Counted from the first letter of the stretch, positions 1-7,321 are shown. The stretch: DNA of 16,143 nt from Novosphingopyxis sp042090735 (GCA_042090735.1 JBELIU010000041.1:1-16143); one strand, 5' to 3'. Notes: generated from the letters alone by a model not told the origin. Program-made: numbers and translations.

Positions 1-137
1 CTACCGTGCCCCGCGGGACCGAGCGTCTGCGCTTCACCCCCGGCCCGGACCATGACGAGGCAATGATGCGCGGCCTGACCGATGCACTGACTGAAATCTG
101 GGGACGCCTCGAAATGGAAACGGTGCAGGCGGCTTAG
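1..137 (+). CDS. hemA: 5-aminolevulinate synthase, C-terminal end (partial)
   Basis: This is the last 44 residues of a protein that begins before the window, read from base 3 to the TAG at 135-137. The peptide opens TVPRGTERLRFTPGPDHDE and continues with a helix ending in TEIWGRLEM. That matches the end of PLP-dependent 5-aminolevulinate synthase (alpha-oxoamine synthase family), where 'TVPRGTERLR.TP.P.H' is a well-conserved stretch followed by a terminal helix. The enzyme condenses glycine with succinyl-CoA in the first step of the C4 (Shemin) haem pathway and is typical of Alphaproteobacteria. The catalytic lysine and most of the fold lie outside the window, so a related oxoamine synthase is possible but less likely given this exact tail. 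Confidence 0.85.
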   Translation, partial: TVPRGTERLRFTPGPDHDEAMMRGLTDALTEIWGRLEMETVQAA

Positions 138-158
138 TATATCGGCTAAGTCGCTTTG

Positions 159-187
159 ATAACGTCCCTTTAACGCGAGGACGTTAT
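159..187 (+). repeat. Hairpin between hemA and the STAS-like gene
   Basis: ATAACGTCC at 159-167 and GGACGTTAT at 179-187 are perfect inverted repeats, giving a 9-bp stem with an 11-base loop. It lies 21 bases after the hemA stop and ends 9 bases before the next ATG. No run of T follows, so it is a poor intrinsic terminator. The only purine-rich stretch that could act as ribosome binding site for the next gene (GAGGA, 177-181) sits at the loop/right-arm junction. The hairpin could therefore act in translation control, as an operator, or as a factor-assisted terminator. The symmetry is seen directly; the role is inferred. Confidence 0.5.
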
Positions 188-196
188 GGGTTCGGA

Positions 197-565
197 ATGC
201 ACGAAATCGCATTCAACGAAGGCGAGAGCATTTTACATCTGAAGCTGAGCGGTTTCTGGGACGAGGCGACTTTTACCCGGTTCGTAGCAGACATGCAGCA
301 GCACATCGGTCCATTGCAAGCCGTGCGGCAGCCCTTTGGCGTACTGTCCGATTCATCAGGTTTGCCTGTGCAGAGCGCCGTTATGGCGGAACGCTTCGCC
401 TGCCTCGCGCTGGAAGCACGCCGTCTCTTTCCCGTGCCCACTGCGATCATCGTCGGGTCCGTTCTGCATAAGCTGCAGGTGCAGCGCGTATTGACCGACG
501 ACGGCATTCAGGTTTTCTTGAACGTAGCCGACGCCAGAACCTGGCTTGCGCAACAATTGCATTAG
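197..565 (+). CDS. STAS/SpoIIAA-like small cytosolic protein
   Basis: This encodes 122 residues with no signal peptide or membrane segment. It begins with two short beta-strand-like stretches (residues 3-7 and 11-18, ILHLKLSGFW), then a helix with DEATFTRFVADMQQH. A strand ending FGVLSDSSGLP follows at about 47-57, then a helix, a second strand (TAIIVGS at about 82-88) and a terminal helix (ADARTWLAQQL). This alternation resembles the SpoIIAA/STAS-like proteins annotated in many alphaproteobacteria, usually without known function. The family call is from secondary-structure pattern, not a diagnostic motif. The start is uncertain because no good Shine-Dalgarno lies at normal distance: GAGGA at 177-181 is 15 bases away and inside a hairpin. 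The gene follows hemA in the same direction and may be read through from it. Confidence 0.72.
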   Translation: MHEIAFNEGESILHLKLSGFWDEATFTRFVADMQQHIGPLQAVRQPFGVLSDSSGLPVQSAVMAERFACLALEARRLFPVPTAIIVGSVLHKLQVQRVLTDDGIQVFLNVADARTWLAQQLH

Positions 566-598
566 GTTTGCTCTCCGGCATCGGAGGTCTTTTGCTGC

Positions 599-1192
599 AT
601 GAAGATCGCACTATTCAGGACTTTACCTGACCATTATCCTGCGGTGATGATCCGTTTCCCACTCGCCCTCGCGGCGCTCGCTCTTGCCGTTCCGGTTTCC
701 GCTCAGGAGCCACACGCGCCTTTTCATCCCGGCCCGCTGATCGCCGATTACGGACCGATTGCCGATGTCGATGTCAGCGACCCCCTGCCCACCCATGCAT
801 CGTTCAAGGTGGCGTTCGATCTGGCGGCGGCAGGCAAGCCGGATGCGCCCAATCGCGGGCTGGTGTCGCTCGCGCGTTTTCTCAACATGCATGTCGCCGC
901 GGGTGTGCCTGCGGAGCGGATCGGGCTTGCCGTCGTGGTCCATGGCCCGGCTGGCGTCGATCTGACGAAAGATGCCTTCTACGGTGCGCGGCACGAGGGC
1001 GCGGCCAATCCGAATGCGGATTTGATCGCGCAGTTGCAGGAGCACGGCGTGCGCGTCATCCTGTGCGGACAGAGCGCCGCGGCTTCGGGCATCGCGCGGG
1101 ACGATTTGCTCCCCGGCGTAGAGATGGCGCTGTCGGCGATGACCGCGCATGCGCTGCTCCAGCAGGACGGATACACGCTCAACCCGTTCTGA
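599..1192 (+). CDS. Exported DsrE-family protein
   Basis: This encodes 197 residues. GGAGGT at 583-588 is 10 bases before the ATG and supports this start, giving an n-region of about 17 residues before the hydrophobic core FPLALAALALAVPVSA and a likely signal peptidase cut near AQE (residues 34-37). An internal ATG at 647 would give a more classical signal peptide. The mature part has the pattern of DsrE/DsrF-like proteins: a strand/helix region with FKVAFDLA, a central strand LAVVVHGPAG at about 103-112, then LIAQLQEHGVRVILCGQSA with a single conserved-looking cysteine near residue 153, and a C-terminal amphipathic region. DsrE-like proteins take part in sulfur relay in some bacteria, but exported stand-alone versions have no settled role. 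It follows the STAS-like gene after 33 bases and probably shares its transcript. Confidence 0.8.
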   Translation: MKIALFRTLPDHYPAVMIRFPLALAALALAVPVSAQEPHAPFHPGPLIADYGPIADVDVSDPLPTHASFKVAFDLAAAGKPDAPNRGLVSLARFLNMHVAAGVPAERIGLAVVVHGPAGVDLTKDAFYGARHEGAANPNADLIAQLQEHGVRVILCGQSAAASGIARDDLLPGVEMALSAMTAHALLQQDGYTLNPF

Positions 1193-1539
1193 TGGGGTGC
1201 TGCTGATAGGGCCGTGCCGATGCCCCAAATCCGTAAGTCCTGAGCTTGTCGAGGACGTTGATCGATCGGGCGCATCGCTTGCCCGATAAGCGTCCTTCGA
1301 CAGGCTCAGGGCCTTGGATAACGCGCATCGGCGCCATTTATCGCTGTCCTACAGCGCGCTTGATCGCGCATAGACTGGTCGATGCCCGCCCCGCACGCAG
1401 CCTCGATTCGCCCGGTAACCCCCTTTTCGAAGCCGCCGGTCTGCACCGAGATGATTCCCGCTCTGGACAGTGTGAAGCTGTGTGAAGCTGGCGCGGCGCA
1501 CGGCTTGGAAGCCGGGGGCCGCCGCCCTATCTCAGGCCC
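1193..1539. other. 347-base spacer without a convincing gene
   Basis: No reading frame here has both a plausible start signal and recognisable protein character. It contains the nested palindrome at 1239-1310, a small hairpin (CGCTGT 1342-1347 with ACAGCG 1351-1356) and a perfect 10-bp tandem duplication of TGTGAAGCTG (1471-1490). The promoter of the downstream exonuclease gene must lie here or be shared with upstream genes, but I see no convincing -35/-10 pair. Frames that run through (for example 1382-1588 on +, and a long minus frame into the next gene) look like GC-rich chance openings. Confidence 0.6.
1239..1310. repeat. Nested intergenic palindrome (sphingomonad-type repeat)
   Basis: The outer arms are 1239-1256 (CCTGAGCTTGTCGAGGAC) and 1292-1310, whose reverse complement differs by one substitution and one extra A. 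Inside lies a second perfect pair, ATCGGGC (1265-1271) and GCCCGAT (1281-1287), with a 9-base loop. The RNA would fold as a long two-part stem. The motif 'gtccttcgacaggctcagg' is, from memory, a very common dispersed intergenic sequence in sphingomonads, often paired head-to-head like this. It may terminate transcription of the DsrE gene, since it starts 47 bases after that stop, but there is no T-run. Confidence 0.75.
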
Positions 1540-2541
1540 ATGCCCGCTGAAAACTGGATCGAGCCGCACCCGACCGGCATCTACGTGAAGCCCTGCGATG
1601 CGTGGATCGACCCGTCGGTCGCCCGCCCTCGCGCGCTCGTCACCCATGGCCATGCGGACCACGCGCGCGGCGGCCATGGTGCGGTCTGGGCGACGCCCGA
1701 GACGCTCTCGATCATGGGCCTGCGCTACGGGGTGGAGGCAGAGGGCAATGCCGTGCCTTATGGCGAGGAGCTGGATCTGGGCTGCGGCGTCACCATCAGC
1801 TTCCATCCGGCGGGCCATGTGCTCGGCAGCGCGCAGATCCTGCTGCAGCATCAGGGCGAGCGCGTGGTGGTGACCGGCGACTACAAGCGCCGGCCCGACC
1901 CCACCTGCCCGCCTTTCGAGGTGGTGCCGTGCGATGTGCTGATCACGGAGGCGACCTTCGGCCTGCCCGTGTTCACGCACCCCGATACCGCGCAGGAAGT
2001 CGCCAAGCTGCTGGAGGCGCGTGCTGCCAATCCGGAGCGATGCATTCTGGTAGGCGCCTACGCGCTGGGCAAGGCGCAGCGCGTGATCGGCGAGCTGCGG
2101 GATGCAGGCTACCACGAGACGATCTACATGCACGGTGCGCTGGAGAAGATGTGCCGCCTCTATGAGGAGCTGGGCGTGGACCTCGGCCTTCTGGAGCTGG
2201 TCGGCGATCGGCCGAAGGAGGATCTGAAGGGCGCCATCGTGTTGGCCCCTCCCGGCGCGATGAACGACCGCTGGAGCCGCCGCCTGCCCGATCCGGTCAC
2301 CGCCATGGCATCGGGCTGGATGCGCGTGCGGCAGCGCGCCCGTCAGCGCAATGTGGAGCTGCCGCTGGTCATCTCCGACCATGCCGACTGGAACGAGCTG
2401 ACCCGCACTATCGAGGAGGTCTCGCCCAAGGAGGTGTGGGTAACGCATGGTCGGGAGGACGCGCTTGTCCACTGGTGCACGATGCGCCAGCGCAAGGCCC
2501 GCGCGCTCGCGATGGTGGGCCGCGAGGATGAGGACGACTGA
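1540..2541 (+). CDS. Ligase-associated DNA damage response exonuclease (MBL fold)
   Basis: This encodes 333 residues with a metallo-beta-lactamase fold of the beta-CASP/Artemis/SNM1-like group. The metal-binding signature VTHGHADHARGG is at residues 34-45 (HxHxDH, residues 36-41). It is followed by GHVLGSAQI (about 89-97), VVTGDYKRR (about 109-117), ITEATFG (about 133-139), ISDHADWNE near 276-284 and VTHGRED near the end. Length and motifs fit the family usually encoded beside the bacterial ATP-dependent DNA ligase, an Lhr-like helicase and a phosphoesterase, thought to act together in DNA repair. The ligase gene is indeed two genes downstream. The N-terminus WIEPHPTGIYVKPCDAWIDP is typical of this family and supports the ATG at 1540, although the ribosome binding site is weak. 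The precise nuclease activity in this organism is inferred from family. Confidence 0.93.
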   Translation: MPAENWIEPHPTGIYVKPCDAWIDPSVARPRALVTHGHADHARGGHGAVWATPETLSIMGLRYGVEAEGNAVPYGEELDLGCGVTISFHPAGHVLGSAQILLQHQGERVVVTGDYKRRPDPTCPPFEVVPCDVLITEATFGLPVFTHPDTAQEVAKLLEARAANPERCILVGAYALGKAQRVIGELRDAGYHETIYMHGALEKMCRLYEELGVDLGLLELVGDRPKEDLKGAIVLAPPGAMNDRWSRRLPDPVTAMASGWMRVRQRARQRNVELPLVISDHADWNELTRTIEEVSPKEVWVTHGREDALVHWCTMRQRKARALAMVGREDEDD

Positions 2542-2609
2542 ACGGCACCGCCGGATTGTAACGCCTGCGTACGGATTGACTGGCCCGCGGATAACTCTAG
2601 GCTCGGCGC

Positions 2610-3637
2610 ATGCCCAACCGCCTCTCAGAACTGGATTTTCCGGACCGGGTGGGTTCGCGGCTCCCACTTCCGGTAAGTCAGGCGCTAGTCGCGCTCGGCT
2701 GCACGGGNNNNNNNNNNCATCTTTCGGGACGCGCGCATTGGTCGATCTGCTGATGCCGGGGGCCGGGCCTTTCGCGTTGATCTTCCCGTTCGTCCTGATC
2801 GCGACGCTGGTGGGGCGGTGGCAGGCGGGCGCATTGACCATGGTGCTGTCCGCGCTCTTCGCCTGGTACTTCGTCCTGCCCATGCAGGGCAGTTTCCGCC
2901 TTCTGGTGGATGGCGACGGACCACGAGTGGCCATCAATCTGCTTTCCGGCTTTGCCATCGTCGGCCTGGCGGAGATCTTCCGGAAGGCAGTACGCCGCGC
3001 CGTCGCCCAGCGGGAAGCCGATGTGGCGGAGCGGGACCTGTACCTTCGGGAATTCGATCACCGCGTACGCAACAACTTCGCGCAGGTTACCGCGATGCTC
3101 GACATGCAGCGCCGGCAGATAGAGCCGGGCGCGGCGCAGGAGGCGTTGTCCGAGGCTTTGGGCCGCGTCGATTCGATCGCCCGCGCACACCGCGCACTCT
3201 ATCGCGGTGATGGCACTCCGGGCCGCGTAGAGATGGCCGACTATATGGCTGAGCTGTGTGAAGCACTGCGGACGGGGCTGCTCGCCGGACGCTCCATCGA
3301 CCTGCTGCTGACCGTTGAGCCCATGCGGCTCGATCGTGATCGCGCTGTGGCGCTGGGCTTGCTGGTGAACGAGCTTGTCACCAACGCGGCGAAGCACGCC
3401 TTTCCCGGACGCGAAAGCGGAAAGGTTGAAGTCGAGCTTTGCCGAACGGCCGATTCACTTTGCCTCGCAGTCCAGGACGACGGCGTAGGTCTGCCTACCG
3501 AACTGCCCAAGCCGTCGAGCCTGGGGCAGCGGCTGATCCGGGCCTTTGCCGCGCAGGCGGGCGGCACGCTCGAAAGTCAGAGCAGCGATGGCGGGGCGCG
3601 CTTCGTCTGTACGCTAGAACGGCGCGAAGGGGAGTGA
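2610..3637 (+). CDS. Membrane sensor histidine kinase, HisKA_2 type (interrupted by assembly gap)
   Basis: The gene probably starts at ATG 2610 (MPNRLSELDFPDRVGSRLP) and runs into a stretch of 10 Ns at 2708-2717. After the gap the protein continues in a different frame to the TGA at 3635-3637, so the true gap is not 10 bases. The part after the gap has hydrophobic segments (GPFALIFPFVLIATLVG, then LTMVLSALFAWYFVLP followed by GSFRL) typical of the DUF4118/KdpD-type membrane domain. A short linker helix, the phospho-acceptor box FDHRVRNNFAQ (His codon 3059-3061) and an ATPase domain with N-box LVNELVTNAAKHAF and G-box DDGVGLP follow. HisKA_2/HWE kinases often work in alphaproteobacterial general stress or light signalling; the signal here is unknown. 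No response regulator is adjacent. It sits 68 bases after the exonuclease and 34 bases before the ligase, so it is probably co-transcribed with them. Confidence 0.88.
2708..2717. other. Assembly gap (10 N)
   Basis: Ten Ns lie inside the N-terminal membrane domain of the histidine kinase gene. The frame before (from ATG 2610) and after the gap disagree; a true length of 8, 11 or 14 would restore one frame. The flanking peptides (…VSQALVALGCTG before, SFGTRALVDLLMPG after) look almost continuous, so the missing stretch is probably short. Confidence 0.97.
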
Positions 3638-3671
3638 ACCGATCCTTGCCGCGCGGGTTGAAGAGCGTGAC

Positions 3672-5249
3672 ATGCAAGCCTTCGCCGAACTCATCGATCG
3701 CCTGATCTACACCCGCTCACGCAATGCGAAGCTGACCCTCATCGCGGACTATCTGGTGGCAACACCCGATCCGGATCGCGGATGGGCGCTGGCAGCGCTA
3801 ACGGGCGACCTCGACATCAAAGCGGTGAAAAGCTCGCAAATCCGCGCGATGGCGGATGAACGCTTCGATCCGCTGCTGTTCCGTATGAGCCGCGATTATG
3901 TCGGCGATACGGCTGAGACGGTGGCCCTGATGTGGCCCGATCCGAGCGGCGGACAGGACGAAGAGGACGCCCTGTCGATTTCCATGGTCATCGACCAGCT
4001 AGGCGACACCACGCGGGCCAAGGCGCCCGCGCTGCTGGCATCGATGATGGATCGGCTGGATGCGAATGGCCGCTACGCGCTGCTGAAACTCGCCAGTGGC
4101 GGCATGCGCGTGGGCGTTTCAGCAAGGCTTGCCAAGACCGCGGTGGCACAAGGCTTCGGGCTAAACGTAGACGATGTCGAGGAGGTGTGGCACGCGCTGT
4201 CCCCGCCTTATACCGAGCTGTTCGCTTGGGGTGAGGGCTACGCCGAGCGCCCGGACCCTGAGGGCACACCCTATTTCCGTCCCTTCATGCTGGCCCACCC
4301 GCTCGAAGATACGCGCGTCGATCTCGCCGATTATGCCGCAGAGTGGAAATGGGACGGCATCCGGGTGCAGATCGTCGGTACGAAGGGCCAGGTTAAATTG
4401 TACAGCCGTGGCGGCGAGGAGATCAGCGATGCATTTCCGGACATCGCTGAGGCTTTCAATGCCGATGGCGTGGTGGATGGCGAACTGCTGGTGCGCGGCG
4501 ACGTGCAGGGCGGGCAGGCTGCCAGCTTCAATGCATTGCAGCAACGGCTCGGCCGAAAAACGGTGACGGCCAAGATGCTACGCGATTCACCCGCATTCGT
4601 CCGGCTTTACGATATCCTGATCGAAGGCGACGAGGACCTGCGCACCCTGCCCTGGAGCGAGCGCCGGGAACGGCTGGAGGCCTTCGTGCCGAGGCTGGAC
4701 GAAAGCCGCTTCGATATCAGCCAGCTCATCCCGTCCGACAGCTACGAGCATCTTGCAGAGGTTCGCGAGGGTGCGCGCGACGCCGCCATCGAAGGCGTGA
4801 TGCTGAAGCGGCGCGACAGCCCCTACATTGCGGGGCGCAAAACCGGCCTGTGGTACAAATGGAAGCGCGATCCGCTCGTCGCCGATTGCGTGATGATGTA
4901 CGCCCAGCGCGGTTCCGGCAAGCGTAGCTCCTTCTATTCGGACTACACCTTCGGATGCTGGAGCGAGGATGATGAGCTTCTGCCGGTCGGCAAGGCTTAT
5001 TCGGGCTTCACCGATGAGGAGCTAAAAATGCTGGACCGCTTTGTGCGCCAGAACACGGTCAACCGCTTCGGCCCGGTGCGAGAGGTGGAAAAAACATTGG
5101 TGCTGGAGGTCGCATTCGATTCGATCCACGACAGCAAGCGGCACAAATCCGGCCTTGCGATGCGCTTCCCGCGCATCTCGCGGATCCGGACGGACAAGCC
5201 CGCTGACGAGGCGGACCGGATCGCCACCCTGCAGGCGATGGTGAGCTAG
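3672..5249 (+). CDS. ATP-dependent DNA ligase (bacterial, exonuclease-associated type)
   Basis: This encodes 525 residues. An N-terminal helical DNA-binding domain (about 1-205, with LIYTRSRNAKLTLIADYL and LKLASGGMRVGVSARL) is followed by the nucleotidyltransferase domain. Motif I is EWKWDGIR with the adenylated lysine at K226, motif Ia/II region LYSRGGEEIS, motif III GVVDGELLV, motif IV EGVMLKRRDSPY and motif V LWYKWKRDP. A C-terminal OB-fold ends near residue 520. All catalytic motifs look intact. The enzyme seals nicks using ATP, unlike the housekeeping NAD-dependent LigA, and this subfamily is usually encoded with the MBL exonuclease, helicase and PdeM phosphoesterase. GAAGAG at 3660-3665 is 6 bases before the ATG. 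The helicase and phosphoesterase genes are not next to it here: its stop overlaps that of convergent btaB (shared CTAG at 5246-5249). Confidence 0.95.
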   Translation: MQAFAELIDRLIYTRSRNAKLTLIADYLVATPDPDRGWALAALTGDLDIKAVKSSQIRAMADERFDPLLFRMSRDYVGDTAETVALMWPDPSGGQDEEDALSISMVIDQLGDTTRAKAPALLASMMDRLDANGRYALLKLASGGMRVGVSARLAKTAVAQGFGLNVDDVEEVWHALSPPYTELFAWGEGYAERPDPEGTPYFRPFMLAHPLEDTRVDLADYAAEWKWDGIRVQIVGTKGQVKLYSRGGEEISDAFPDIAEAFNADGVVDGELLVRGDVQGGQAASFNALQQRLGRKTVTAKMLRDSPAFVRLYDILIEGDEDLRTLPWSERRERLEAFVPRLDESRFDISQLIPSDSYEHLAEVREGARDAAIEGVMLKRRDSPYIAGRKTGLWYKWKRDPLVADCVMMYAQRGSGKRSSFYSDYTFGCWSEDDELLPVGKAYSGFTDEELKMLDRFVRQNTVNRFGPVREVEKTLVLEVAFDSIHDSKRHKSGLAMRFPRISRIRTDKPADEADRIATLQAMVS

Positions 5250-5887
5250 GCCGCCGCAATTTCCGCTGCCCATGCATAGCCGCGATAGAGCCGATCGAAC
5301 GCCACCTCATGGCCCTCGCGGTAGTAGCGATCGATCAATTCCGGCAGTTCCGCGCGCGGAGCAACATGGAAACGCGCAAGCCAAGCGTGAAGACCCGTTT
5401 TAAACGGTCCCGGCAGATGCTCCTGCTGACCGAAATCGACCATATGAAGCCGCCCTCCAGGATTGAGCACGTCGACGCCCTGCTCAATGGCCGCACGCCA
5501 GTCCGGAATCATCGACAAAGCATAGCTGATGTAAGCGCGGTCCATCTTCGCGATGCCGAACAGGGCCTGCGGATCGAAGTCGGTTGCATCGCCTTTGGCC
5601 AGGATTACGCGACCCTGCAGCCCAGCCCGGCGCACGGCAGCGCGCGCGCTGATGAGCATCTCCTCGCTGATGTCGAGCCCGTAGAACTGCACATCGGGGT
5701 AGGTTCGCGCAGCCGCCACCAGATTGCGCCCGGTTCCGCAGGCGATCTCCAGCACCGTACCTCCGGGCGGAGGCTGCAGTCGACCGATCAGCCGGTCTCG
5801 ACCCAAGAGGTAATATTTCCTCGTCAGATCGTAGATATGCCGCTGCATCTTGTAGATCGCGTCCATCTGTTCGGCATGATCGGTCAT
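5246..5887 (-). CDS. btaB: Betaine-lipid N-methyltransferase BtaB (class I SAM methyltransferase)
   Basis: This encodes 213 residues. The SAM-binding glycine motif VLEIACGTGRNL is at about 45-56, motif II acidic FYGLDISEEML at about 68-78, then GDATDFDP and a region DRAYISYALSMIPDW. A post-motif LNPGGRLHMVDFGQQ leads to a tail rich in aromatic residues. The sequence and its position next to BtaA identify BtaB. It would add three methyl groups to diacylglyceryl-homoserine to give DGTS, a phosphorus-free betaine lipid, at the cytoplasmic membrane. Without btaA next to it, a generic phospholipid N-methyltransferase would be an alternative. The start is ATG 5887-5885 with AGGG 8 bases before it. 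It lies 124 bases after btaA, a gap with an 8-G tract, so it may be co-transcribed or have its own signals. Confidence 0.88.
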   Translation of the reverse strand: MTDHAEQMDAIYKMQRHIYDLTRKYYLLGRDRLIGRLQPPPGGTVLEIACGTGRNLVAAARTYPDVQFYGLDISEEMLISARAAVRRAGLQGRVILAKGDATDFDPQALFGIAKMDRAYISYALSMIPDWRAAIEQGVDVLNPGGRLHMVDFGQQEHLPGPFKTGLHAWLARFHVAPRAELPELIDRYYREGHEVAFDRLYRGYAWAAEIAAA

Positions 5888-5933
5888 AAGCTAGCCCTGT
5901 CAGGAAATTGCTTGAAAGCTCCGAAAAGAGCAC

Positions 5934-5941
5934 GGGGGGGG
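5934..5941. repeat. Eight-G homopolymer tract
   Basis: Eight consecutive G (plus strand) lie in the btaA-btaB spacer, flanked by GCAC and GTGC as a small inverted repeat. It is non-coding. Such tracts can slip during replication and are also frequent sequencing-error sites. Confidence 0.8.
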
Positions 5942-6011
5942 TGCGCGGTTTTCGCCGGAAGCGGCTAAGGCAGGAACTCGATTTCCCTGCGGCCGCGAGT
6001 GGCGAGTGGCA

Positions 6012-7217
6012 TCATCGTAGAATATAGAGATGGACACCGCCGTAGATCGAACTGCGGTCCTGGCCGGTGAGCGCGCGCGACTGCGTTTCGCGATAGTCCC
6101 AGCGTGAAAGGAGCTCTTCCGGCAGACGGCCCGGCAACAAACTCTCCTCCGCCGCGGTTCGAAACAGCACCCGGGCGCCCGTGCGAGCCGTCCGTGTGAT
6201 TTCCGACCACAAATCCGTCAATTGGGCATCGCTCATCCAGTCCTGCGCATCCAGCAGAACATAGCGATCATGGCTAGCATCGGCGGACGCCACCAAATGC
6301 TCGGTCATGCTGATATGACACACCGAAACACGGTCAGCCCGGCTGCGCACTGCTTCGAAATTCGCTTCCTGCAAATAAGGCGGCAGCGGAGCGTCTTCGC
6401 CTTTGGCATAGCCGCGACCGAAGGCCTGCCATGCGAAATAATTATCCTCCAGCGCGAAATCACAGGCGAGCTTTTCCAGTCGCGCACGCAACACGTCGGA
6501 CATTTTGGCGTCACCGGCCAAAGCCTCGAACTGCGCGGGCGGTATACCGAGCCCGAAAAGCGAGGCGGGCTGGTCGGTCAGCCAGCGGATGAAGCGCTTG
6601 TCGAAAATCGGGGCCAGGCGCTCCTCGAAGATTGTCCGCTGTTCCTCGATATCCTTCGCGTCCAGCAGCTCTTTCGGATCGATACGATAGAGCTTGGCGA
6701 CAAGGTGCGCCATGCCGATGAACCCGCCGAGCAGCCCGCGCTTGTACACCCCGCGCGCAAATCCGCCGATCCGGCGACGCCCGGTCAGATCCCGCCCCTC
6801 CCAATAAGTGCGGCTCGTCTCATCGAGATGGGGCCGGATATAGGTCCGATAAGCGGCCAGATTGTCTTGTCGGTCCGCCTCGGCGAAAAACCGGCGAAAT
6901 GCAGCGTAATCCGGCAAATGCTTTGCAGCGGCCAGCTTCAGCCGCCCTAGCGCGACATGAGCCGTGTTGAGATCGACCGCCTCGATCGACGCGGGATCGG
7001 CGGTGAGATAGGACAGGACATTGCATCCGCCGCTCGCGATCGTGGCGACGCGGTGGCCGGGCTCGATCGCCAAGGCCTCCATGTCCACCACCGGGTCTTC
7101 CCAGATCTGCGCATAAACGAGACCCTTAAAGGCAAAAGCGAAGGCGCGGTCCCATAACTTTCCGCTGCCATCGCGCCCCAGAACGGCCTGCTCGATCTTG
7201 CTGTTCTTCTCAGCCAT
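6012..7217 (-). CDS. btaA: BtaA, SAM:diacylglycerol 3-amino-3-carboxypropyl transferase
   Basis: This encodes 401 residues from the ATG at 7217-7215, of the DUF3419/BtaA family. Diagnostic stretches are FKGLVYAQIWEDPVVDMEAL near the N-terminus, the SAM-binding strand-loop VATIASGGCNVLSYL, then IEAVDLNTAHVALGRLKLAA. A middle segment contains DPKELLDAKDIEEQRTIFEE and LFGLGIPPAQF, and the C-terminal part has VSVCHISMTEHL and RVLFRTAAEE. The enzyme transfers the 3-amino-3-carboxypropyl group of SAM to diacylglycerol, the first committed step of DGTS synthesis; BtaB then methylates it. An upstream in-frame ATG at 7310 adds 31 residues that do not look like BtaA, so the shorter form is preferred. 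It lies 104 bases after the dehydratase gene on the same strand. Confidence 0.93.
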   Translation of the reverse strand: MAEKNSKIEQAVLGRDGSGKLWDRAFAFAFKGLVYAQIWEDPVVDMEALAIEPGHRVATIASGGCNVLSYLTADPASIEAVDLNTAHVALGRLKLAAAKHLPDYAAFRRFFAEADRQDNLAAYRTYIRPHLDETSRTYWEGRDLTGRRRIGGFARGVYKRGLLGGFIGMAHLVAKLYRIDPKELLDAKDIEEQRTIFEERLAPIFDKRFIRWLTDQPASLFGLGIPPAQFEALAGDAKMSDVLRARLEKLACDFALEDNYFAWQAFGRGYAKGEDAPLPPYLQEANFEAVRSRADRVSVCHISMTEHLVASADASHDRYVLLDAQDWMSDAQLTDLWSEITRTARTGARVLFRTAAEESLLPGRLPEELLSRWDYRETQSRALTGQDRSSIYGGVHLYILR

Positions 7218-7321
7218 TCCGGTTCCCGTAGAGATACTTACCGCCCTACCTTTTGTGCATTTGTAAGCGGCGAAGAGTGAAAGGACAGCGCCGCCGCCAT
7301 TATGGCGCATGCGTTACCGGA

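Noticed and set aside
1306..2958. Long minus-strand open frame opposite the exonuclease and kinase genes
   Set aside because: It runs through the Ns, lacks recognisable domains and is opposite well-supported genes; it reflects high GC at third positions.
5309..5968. Plus-strand frame of 219 codons opposite btaB
   Set aside because: Antisense to a clear methyltransferase gene, no ribosome binding site or domain.
7271..7288. Pho-box-like sequence upstream of btaA (minus strand, CTGTCCT then CTCTTCG)
   Set aside because: The first half matches 6 of 7 positions but the second only 3 of 7, too weak to claim PhoB control.
7295..7307. Palindrome CGCCAT-T-ATGGCG between dehydratase and btaA
   Set aside because: A one-base loop cannot form a hairpin, and no matching operator family is known to me.
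7217..7310. Longer BtaA start at ATG 7310
   Set aside because: The additional 31 residues do not resemble BtaA N-termini and would be a non-conserved extension.
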